From Kiritimatiellia bacterium (GTDB taxonomy: Bacteria > Verrucomicrobiota > Kiritimatiellia > RFP12 > UBA1067): a stretch of DNA of 28,283 bases. The notes below the pieces were generated by a model, which saw only the letters and a program-made list of their open reading frames with translations, had not been told where the DNA came from and made no database searches. The DNA lies in NCBI GenBank assembly GCA_017405115.1, contig JAFRBA010000276.1, positions 1 through 28,283 of the forward strand, given 5' to 3'. Made by a program: the position numbers and the translations under genes. Positions 1 through 5,258 of the stretch are shown here, piece after piece. Each line of letters starts with the position of its first letter. The stretch's first letter is position 1.

Positions 1-15
1 GTCCCCCCGCATGCT

Positions 16-28
16 GGGGACAGTCCCC
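16..28. repeat. REP-like palindrome upstream of RAYT
   Basis: GGGGACAGTCCCC, a 13-bp palindrome with a single unpaired centre. The imperfect symmetry continues outward to CTG and CAG flanks at 14-32. The first bases of the window (about 1-8) look like the right half of another copy. It belongs to the set at 93, 363, 808 and 1078-1224. Confidence 0.75.
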
Positions 29-73
29 CCAGGGTGCTAATCGTACGGAAATAATTCTCTCCCAAAAGTGTGG

Positions 74-79
74 TATTAT
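74..79 (+). promoter_or_regulatory. Possible -10 box for the transposase
   Basis: TATTAT lies in a short AT-rich stretch (about 39-80) upstream of the transposase. No convincing -35 hexamer is seen at 16-18 bp spacing, so this is tentative. If used, the palindrome at 93-105 would fall in the 5' untranslated region. Confidence 0.3.
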
Positions 80-92
80 GCTCACGTCCCGC

Positions 93-105
93 GGGGACTG
101 TCCCC
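93..105. repeat. REP-like palindrome in transposase leader
   Basis: GGGGACTGTCCCC at 93-105. The paired arms extend to GCGGGGAC/GTCCCCGC at 91-107, with further CCC/GGG symmetry at 88-111. It sits about 40 bp upstream of the transposase start codon and could fold as a hairpin in the leader RNA. Its position next to a RAYT gene fits a REP/BIME-like substrate. Confidence 0.75.
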
Positions 106-144
106 GCCGGGCGAGCACAACCACAAGCGAAAGGAGAGGGCCAG

Positions 145-1020
145 ATGGCAAGGACAAGGAGGATCAAGTTCACGGACCGCGACGCGCTGTACCACGTCAC
201 CTCGCGGGTGTCCGGCAGGCAGATGCTGCTCGCGGGAGCGGGCGTCAAGGGCGACATGCTCGGCGCGCTGGAGCGCGCTGCGGAGTTCAGTGGGGTGAAC
301 GTTGGGGCGTTCGCCCTCATGGACAACCACTTCCACATAGTCGTCCAGGTGCCGTTCCGCGAGGGGAGTGTCCCCGAGGGGGAGGTGCTGCGCCGGTACG
401 GCGCGCTGATGGGCGGGAAGGAGCGGGCGCGGCTCGAGGCGCGGCTCGGGAGCCTCCGCGAAAGCGGCGGCGCGGCGGCGGCCGAGTCCGAGCTGGACAG
501 GCTGCGCGCGCGTATGCACGACCTGAGCCAGTTCGTGAAGACGTTCAAGGAGGAGTTCGGGCGGCTCTTCCGCAGGCGCAGGCCCTACCCCGGCGCCCTA
601 TGGGAGGGGCGGTTCAGGAGCACTCTCATAGGCGAGGCGGAGTACCTTCGCCGCTGCGCGGCGTACGTGGAGCTCAACCCGGTGAGGGCTGGTCTCGCGA
701 GGCGCGCGGAGGGCTACGCCTGGAACACCGTCGGGGCTGCCAGGCACGGCAACGCGTTTGCGCTCCGCTGCCGGGAGTGGCTTCTCTCCGTCCTGGGCAT
801 CTCAAGCGGGGACAGTCCCCTCGAAGAGGGGGCGTTGATGAGGCGTATAGCGCAAATTTCGTGCGGGAAGATACTGGGGAGCGCGGCGTTCGTGGCGGAG
901 ATGCTGGGGCTGTTCGCGGACCGAGTGCGGTCGCGGAGCGCCAGGGCGAGGGCGGTGGACGGGATCGGGTTCGCATCGCACGGCTGGAGGCTGGCGGCAA
1001 TGCTGGACGCGGCGGCGTGA
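145..1020 (+). CDS. REP-associated tyrosine transposase (RAYT, IS200-like HUH/Y1)
   Basis: A 291-residue Y1-type HUH transposase. RAYT proteins nick single-stranded DNA at REP hairpins and are thought to spread them. The start at 145 is chosen because AAGGAGAGG (131-139) precedes it and the protein then begins MARTRRIKFTDRDALYHVTS, the usual RAYT opening. The HUH motif is visible in DNHFHIVVQ (about residues 55-63), and the nucleophilic tyrosine is most likely the one in YVELNPVRAGL. Between them lies a basic region, TFKEEFGRLFRRRRPYPGALWEGRF, typical of the family (shown only to locate it, near 541-615). The gene appears intact. Two copies of its putative target palindrome lie inside the coding sequence (363-375 and 808-820) and others flank it. 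Family identity is firm; activity is not shown. Confidence 0.9.
   Translation: MARTRRIKFTDRDALYHVTSRVSGRQMLLAGAGVKGDMLGALERAAEFSGVNVGAFALMDNHFHIVVQVPFREGSVPEGEVLRRYGALMGGKERARLEARLGSLRESGGAAAAESELDRLRARMHDLSQFVKTFKEEFGRLFRRRRPYPGALWEGRFRSTLIGEAEYLRRCAAYVELNPVRAGLARRAEGYAWNTVGAARHGNAFALRCREWLLSVLGISSGDSPLEEGALMRRIAQISCGKILGSAAFVAEMLGLFADRVRSRSARARAVDGIGFASHGWRLAAMLDAAA
363..375. repeat. Variant REP-like palindrome inside RAYT gene
   Basis: GGGGAGTGTCCCC, a one-base variant of the 13-bp motif, lying within the coding sequence shortly after the HUH motif, where it encodes part of a linker. Confidence 0.5.
808..820. repeat. REP-like palindrome inside RAYT gene
   Basis: An exact GGGGACAGTCCCC copy inside the C-terminal part of the transposase gene, read in frame as part of SGDSPLEE. 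It is identical to the copy at 16-28. Confidence 0.7.
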
Positions 1021-1077
1021 GCATGTGCGATTGGCATGGGAGGCTTCTATATGTAAGACAGCAAGATGGTGCGAGTT

Positions 1078-1224
1078 GGGGGCCTGTCCCCGGATGGATG
1101 ATGCAAAGTTTTTCCACTTTCCCCCTTGACGCAATACATACTTGTCCCCGGATAGCTCCCCGGATAGCTCGGGGGACTGTCCCCGGATGGATGCAAGAGG
1201 GGGGCCTGTCCCCGGATAGCTCCC
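1078..1224. repeat. REP-like array downstream of RAYT
   Basis: A cluster of palindrome-type units: GGGGGCCTGTCCCC at 1078-1091, GGGGACTGTCCCC at 1172-1184 and GGGGGCCTGTCCCC at 1200-1213. Each is followed by CCGGATGGATG or CCGGATAGCTCC. Extra half-units (TGTCCCCGGATAGCTCC) lie around 1143-1170. Copies occur in clusters with shared 3' flanks, as in BIME-type composites. No coding sequence is supported across 1021-1221. Confidence 0.75.
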
Positions 1225-1361
1225 TGGCGGGCGGACGCGCCGTCTACGACATCGTCGTGCGTCCGCCGTCCGGGCTCCAGTTCCACGACGTCGCCGTCGT
1301 GGCGACCGACGCCATCGCCGACGACATCAGGCGCGTGATGGGGATACTAGGCCGCAGATGA
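1222..1361 (+). pseudogene. 3' stub of a truncated protein-coding gene
   Basis: From just after the last REP-like unit to a TGA at 1359-1361, the frame reads LAGGRAVYDIVVRPPSGLQ and so on to VMGILGRR, about 45 codons. Third positions are strongly G/C-biased and the composition is normal for a protein C-terminus, unlike the repeat region before it. There is no start codon or ribosome binding site. I read it as the surviving 3' end of a gene whose 5' part was lost where the REP-like array now lies. The stub overlaps the end of the opposite-strand regulator by about 15 bp. I do not recognise the family. Confidence 0.5.
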
Positions 1362-2549
1362 CGGCTGCGGTTTAGTGTTGCGGCGGGATGTCCGGTATGC
1401 GCTCATCGTCATGCCGAAGCTGCGCTTGAAGAGTCGCTTGAGGTGCGCGGCGGAGTTGACGCCGCATTTTTCGCCCACGCGCTCAAGGGGGATGTCGGTT
1501 TCCTCTAGCTGTTTCTTGACGAGTTCAAGGCGGATGCGTTGGAGCTCATGCGCTGCCGTTGTGTTCATGACGGCGCGGAAGTGTTTTTCCAGAAGTCGCC
1601 GAGACGTGCCGGCCGCCGTTGCTATGTCGTCTATTCCGATTGGGTCTGTCGCGTTCCTGCGCATGAACTCGCAAGCCAACGCAACGCTGCGCGCGGTGCC
1701 GCTGACGTCAGCGGTGGAGGCGCGTTCCACAATCTGCCTAACGCCATACAGCAACATGGAGCCGTGCTGGCAGTCCGAGCCGTCAATCATCTGCTGAAGT
1801 GCTTTGGCGGCGCGAACTCCACCGCCGTTGAAGTCAGGCAGAATGCTGGAAAGGGACGGCAGCGTGTTTTCGCAGATATACTCCTCGTCGTCCACGCCAA
1901 GGACGAGAATCTGCGCGGGGACGTCGATCTGAGCGATGCGGCAGGCGTCCAGTACGTTTTTCGCCCGCTGGTCGAACGCGGCCATCACGCCGCACGGCTT
2001 GGGAAGGTCGGCAATCCAGTGTACAAGATCGTCCGAGCTGTTTCGCTTCGCCTTTGGCGCCTTGTAGATGCATGGCGTGAATCCCGCCGCCATGAGAGTG
2101 TCCGCAAACGCATTCTGCCGACAGTCAAGGGATGCGTCCTTTACGTTTGCAGGCACATATGCGAAATGGCGCAGCTTCTTCGCCATCAGGAATCGTGCGC
2201 CCTCTTCGCCGACACAAGCGTTGTCGCATCCAACGTGTCGAAGACCGATGCCGTGTACGTTTGGATAGCTCGCTTTGTCATCGCGAAGGGCGATGATGCC
2301 CTTCAGCCCCAATTGCCGCATCCGCTTGACTTGCGCCTTGCCAAGTGCGCGGTCGGTGATGATTCCGACTGGACGCCAATTTGCCGAAGCCATGGGAACG
2401 TCGTTCATCGGGTGTCCGCGATGGATGCGGACGTCCCAGGACGGATGGAGCGCGGCGTACCGCAGCACGCCGCCCAGAAAGTCTCTAGCGGCTTTTTGCC
2501 CAAGATCGACGTTTACGAGTATTCGTACCTTGGTAGTTGAATCAAACAT
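1347..2549 (-). CDS. XylR-like transcriptional regulator (periplasmic-binding-like sensor plus AraC HTH)
   Basis: A 400-residue cytoplasmic regulator. Residues about 8-275 form a LacI/periplasmic-binding-protein-type sensor (start VRILVNVDLG; later ILVLGVDDEEYICE, a typical LacI-family strand). Residues about 290-385 are an AraC-type double helix-turn-helix, with first helix pair IDDIATAAGTSRRLLEKHF and second VGEKCGVNSAAHLKRLFK. This arrangement matches the XylR family of PVC and proteobacterial sugar regulators. A start at 2549 (MFDSTTKV) is preferred over an upstream ATG at 2615. The 2615 start would lie upstream of a TTGCGA-18-TATAAT promoter whose expected transcription start falls on the 2549 ATG, and no Shine-Dalgarno sequence is present. 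It is divergent from the catabolic operon at 2670 and probably controls it. The effector sugar is unknown. Confidence 0.88.
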   Translation of the reverse strand: MFDSTTKVRILVNVDLGQKAARDFLGGVLRYAALHPSWDVRIHRGHPMNDVPMASANWRPVGIITDRALGKAQVKRMRQLGLKGIIALRDDKASYPNVHGIGLRHVGCDNACVGEEGARFLMAKKLRHFAYVPANVKDASLDCRQNAFADTLMAAGFTPCIYKAPKAKRNSSDDLVHWIADLPKPCGVMAAFDQRAKNVLDACRIAQIDVPAQILVLGVDDEEYICENTLPSLSSILPDFNGGGVRAAKALQQMIDGSDCQHGSMLLYGVRQIVERASTADVSGTARSVALACEFMRRNATDPIGIDDIATAAGTSRRLLEKHFRAVMNTTAAHELQRIRLELVKKQLEETDIPLERVGEKCGVNSAAHLKRLFKRSFGMTMSAYRTSRRNTKPQPSSAA

Positions 2550-2555
2550 GCGACA

Positions 2556-2585
2556 ATTATAGCATAATCTCTTTTGTGTTCGCAA
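2556..2585 (-). promoter_or_regulatory. Promoter of the XylR-like regulator, giving a probable leaderless mRNA
   Basis: On the minus strand, TTGCGA (2585-2580) and a perfect TATAAT (2561-2556) are separated by 18 bp. Six bases separate the -10 box from the ATG at 2549, so transcription would begin at or within a base or two of the start codon. The surrounding 2540-2660 stretch is clearly AT-richer than the genes. Confidence 0.65.
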
Positions 2586-2636
2586 TGAGTCAGTAGATTG
2601 TTCGTATAGAATCATTTATTTGAGATTGGTATTTGG

Positions 2637-2642
2637 TATAAT
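2637..2642 (+). promoter_or_regulatory. -10 box of the catabolic operon promoter
   Basis: A perfect TATAAT on the plus strand, divergent from the regulator promoter. The region 17 bp upstream (around 2613-2619) is a poor -35, consistent with a promoter that needs an activator. Two TATTTG direct repeats (2617-2622 and 2630-2635), 13 bp apart, are candidate contacts for an AraC-type activator, but this is speculative. Expected transcription start is near 2649. Confidence 0.55.
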
Positions 2643-2669
2643 ATGCATCGCCTGAAAGGATGAACTGAC

Positions 2670-2762
2670 ATGGCTAAACTTGAAATACGGTTTGATGAGG
2701 GGGTTGATGCTCCAAGGCGTTCGGGGCGTCACTACCCTACAAAACAAAGGATCTTTGGATGA
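2670..2762 (+). CDS. 30-codon leader ORF translationally coupled to the oxidoreductase gene
   Basis: An ATG at 2670 follows AAAGGA (2655-2660) at 9 bp and opens a 30-codon frame beginning MAKLEIRFDEGVD. Its TGA (2760-2762) overlaps the next start codon as ATGA. It is the first frame after the operon's -10 box. Good Shine-Dalgarno spacing and the stop-start overlap favour real translation. Codon use is less GC-rich than downstream genes, so it may be a short regulatory peptide, a coupling ORF or chance. No family is recognised, and it has no run of repeated amino-acid codons that would suggest attenuation. Confidence 0.45.
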   Translation: MAKLEIRFDEGVDAPRRSGRHYPTKQRIFG

Positions 2763-4252
2763 ACACGACAAGAAGAAACGTTTTCAGGGGAATGGTCGCG
2801 GCGGGGACGCTGCCGCTCTTCAACATCGGCTGCGCGGGATTCGGCTTAAGCCGGGCGCGGCAGATTGCAAGGGGTAGCAAGATTCGCGTTGCTCTCATCG
2901 GGTGCGGGATGCAGTCGAATGTGATGATTGACGGTGCGCTCTGCGAGAATCTCATCGCAGTGGTAGACCCCGATCCGGCAAGCCGTGATTGGCTGCAGAA
3001 CCACACAGTGGCAAAGACGTGCGGTCTGGAAGAGCGCGCGAATTTCGCGTCCGCTCGCCATTTCTCCACCTATCAAGACATGTTTGACGAAATGGGCGAC
3101 GAGATAGACGCAATCATTGTCGAAACACCCAACCACCAGCATGTCCTCCCTGCGGTCATGGCGATGCGTCGCGGCATCCACGTGTTTCTCGACAAGCCGC
3201 TGTGCCTCACTGCGGCGGAGTGCGATTTGATTCTTGCTGAAGCACGCAAGCATCCTGGCCTCGTTACGCAGTGCGGCACATACGGACATTCGTTCCCCTC
3301 GATGAAGTATTGCGTGGACCGCATCGCCGAGGGCGCGCTCGGCGAGATAAGGGAGGTGTGGGCCTACGACGACCGCTGCAACTCCATCTATCAGCGCCCG
3401 GCGGCGGCGCCGCCGCCAAAGGGGATGGACTGGGACCTCTGGTGCGGCGGTTCGCCCATGTGTGACTATTATCCCGGGACGCCCGACCAGGACGGGATGC
3501 ACCCGCACGGCTGGCACTCGTGGATTGGCTACGGCAATGGCTCGATCGGAAATCTCGGCATGCATATTATGGACGTCGCTTTCTGGGCTCTTGGACTCAC
3601 GGATCCCGACACCGTGACGTGCCACGAGGCGAAGTTCGCGCTCGATGGTGCGTGGGCCTACCGCGACGCATTGGAGTTCCACTACCCGACGTCGAAGTTA
3701 GGCCACGAGGTCACGATGCATTGGTGGGACGGTCTCAACGACGGTGTTCCCTACACGAAAGAGTACGTCAACAAGTTCGGACTGCCGTACAAGCGCGAGC
3801 ACCTGAATATTCCGCCGAAGGTCCTGGAGGTGGAAAAGCAAAACGGCTTCGAGAGGGATCCGTTCTACAAGAACGGCGTCCTCTTCGTCGGCACAAGGGG
3901 CAACCTCTGGTTCACACACCATGGAGGCTACCGCTTCATGCCGCGCAAGAACGGCTGGTGCATCCCTCGCGTCGACAGACCGGACGACTTCGACTATCGT
4001 CGCGTGACGCCGCATCACTTCCATGAGTTCTACGCGGCGATCCGCGAGGGGCGCGAGGCCAACGACTGTTTCGAGTACTCTGTGCCGCTTGCGAAGACGG
4101 TCTGTCTAGGCAACATCTCCGCGCTTGCCGGGAAGGGCAGCGTCCTTAAATGGGACGGCCACAGCGTAACCAACAACGAGGAGGCGAATAAGTATGTCAC
4201 CAGGAACTATCGCAGCGGCTGGAATCCTTTTGAAGGTTGGGAGGTGGCATGA
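2759..4252 (+). CDS. Gfo/Idh/MocA-family oxidoreductase with Tat-type signal
   Basis: A 497-residue NAD(P)-dependent sugar or inositol dehydrogenase-like protein. The N-terminus MNTTRRNVFRGMVAAGTL is a twin-arginine signal; a cysteine at residue 25 after NIG could act as a weak lipobox. The Rossmann fold begins at KIRVALIGCGMQSN (about residues 40-53), and DKP (in HVFLDKPLC) replaces the common EKP lysine motif. The C-terminal half is the alpha/beta domain with GNLGMHIMDVAFWALGL and a W/H-rich substrate region. Start at 2759 is supported by AAAGG at 2746-2750. Exported Gfo/Idh/MocA proteins of this length are common in Planctomycetes and Verrucomicrobia, where a tightly bound cofactor is carried across the membrane. 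It couples by ATGA to both the leader ORF and the aldolase gene. The substrate is unknown. Confidence 0.9.
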   Translation: MNTTRRNVFRGMVAAGTLPLFNIGCAGFGLSRARQIARGSKIRVALIGCGMQSNVMIDGALCENLIAVVDPDPASRDWLQNHTVAKTCGLEERANFASARHFSTYQDMFDEMGDEIDAIIVETPNHQHVLPAVMAMRRGIHVFLDKPLCLTAAECDLILAEARKHPGLVTQCGTYGHSFPSMKYCVDRIAEGALGEIREVWAYDDRCNSIYQRPAAAPPPKGMDWDLWCGGSPMCDYYPGTPDQDGMHPHGWHSWIGYGNGSIGNLGMHIMDVAFWALGLTDPDTVTCHEAKFALDGAWAYRDALEFHYPTSKLGHEVTMHWWDGLNDGVPYTKEYVNKFGLPYKREHLNIPPKVLEVEKQNGFERDPFYKNGVLFVGTRGNLWFTHHGGYRFMPRKNGWCIPRVDRPDDFDYRRVTPHHFHEFYAAIREGREANDCFEYSVPLAKTVCLGNISALAGKGSVLKWDGHSVTNNEEANKYVTRNYRSGWNPFEGWEVA

Positions 4253-5241
4253 CGATATGCGCAATATTCGCCGCAGCGCAGATCGGCGGCGTGTTCCCGC
4301 TTCTCTGCACGCCATATTCGGAGGACGGATCGCTTGACTGCGAGACGCTTGCGAAAGAGGCCCGGTTCGTCGCCGACTGCGGGGCGGACGGCGTTATCTG
4401 GCCTGCGGCGAACGACGCGATGAAGTGGCTCTCGACGGAAGAGGAGCGGCGAGGGCTTGATGCCATCGCCGCCGCCCTTGACGGACGCGATGTCTGGTTT
4501 TCGCCTTGTTGCCCAGGCGCGAACACGGCAGACATGCTCCGCCGCGTCAGCGCGGTCAACGAGATTTCAGCGAAGCATCAAGGTCTCAAGATGACCATGC
4601 TTGTCAGGATGCTTGACGATGCGAAGGGGGACGCAGACTACGAGCGACAGTACGATGCGCTCGCTGCAGCGACCAGGATGCCAGTCATCATCCAGACAGA
4701 AAACGGGAAATCTCCGATGCCGTCCGCGAAGCTGCTCATAGAACTCGCGGAGCGCCATCCGCAGACGTATGGATGGTTCAAGGTCGAAGGTGCCGGATCG
4801 GGAATCGTCTCGTGCGCAAGGAAGCTCGTTGCGGCGAAGCCGGCCGTGAAGACGGTCTTCACGGGCGCGGGCGGACGCGACTGGCTATATCATTATCGGC
4901 GTGTCGGGACGAGGGGCGTAATAACGCAACGTCCCATGTACATCGACCTGATGGTGAGGACATGGCGGGCGCTTGAGGCGGAAGATCCATCGTCCGACGA
5001 GCTCTTTGCGAAGTTCATGTATCTGCGGAACCTTGAGAACACCATTCCCGCGCCGGAGATGCGCGGCTGGAACCTCTACGTCCTCAAGAAGCGTGACGTG
5101 TTCCGCAACACGCTCTCGCGTACGAAAAAACGCAGCGACGGCACGTGGGAGGTGGCGGGAGTGGAGCTTGCTGACGCAGACCGTGCCGAGGTCGATGCAC
5201 GGCTAGCGTATGCAATTGGTAAAATGGCAAAAGATAAATAA
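4249..5241 (+). CDS. DapA/NanA-family (class I) aldolase-like protein
   Basis: A 330-residue TIM-barrel lyase of the dihydrodipicolinate synthase/N-acetylneuraminate lyase superfamily, cytoplasmic (no signal). The N-terminal GGVFPLLCTPYSEDGSLD is the usual first strand. The Schiff-base lysine is most likely K178 in WFKVEGAGSG. The GTTGE-type motif that binds the keto-acid carboxylate is replaced by GVIWPAANDAMKWLST, which keeps the following L-S-T-E-E-R helix. The substrate is therefore probably not pyruvate in the standard pose, or the enzyme acts on a different 2-oxo acid. The ATG at 4249 follows GGGAGG at 4239-4244 and overlaps the preceding stop (ATGA), so it should be translated with the oxidoreductase. 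Together the pair suggests oxidation and then retro-aldol cleavage of a released sugar acid. Confidence 0.8.
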   Translation: MTICAIFAAAQIGGVFPLLCTPYSEDGSLDCETLAKEARFVADCGADGVIWPAANDAMKWLSTEEERRGLDAIAAALDGRDVWFSPCCPGANTADMLRRVSAVNEISAKHQGLKMTMLVRMLDDAKGDADYERQYDALAAATRMPVIIQTENGKSPMPSAKLLIELAERHPQTYGWFKVEGAGSGIVSCARKLVAAKPAVKTVFTGAGGRDWLYHYRRVGTRGVITQRPMYIDLMVRTWRALEAEDPSSDELFAKFMYLRNLENTIPAPEMRGWNLYVLKKRDVFRNTLSRTKKRSDGTWEVAGVELADADRAEVDARLAYAIGKMAKDK

Positions 5242-5258
5242 ACAAAGGAGAACATACC

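Noticed and set aside
1047..1286. Minus-strand frame through the REP-like array
   Set aside because: It is made mostly of repeated palindrome sequence (repeated PGDSPP-like residues) and no ribosome binding site was seen.
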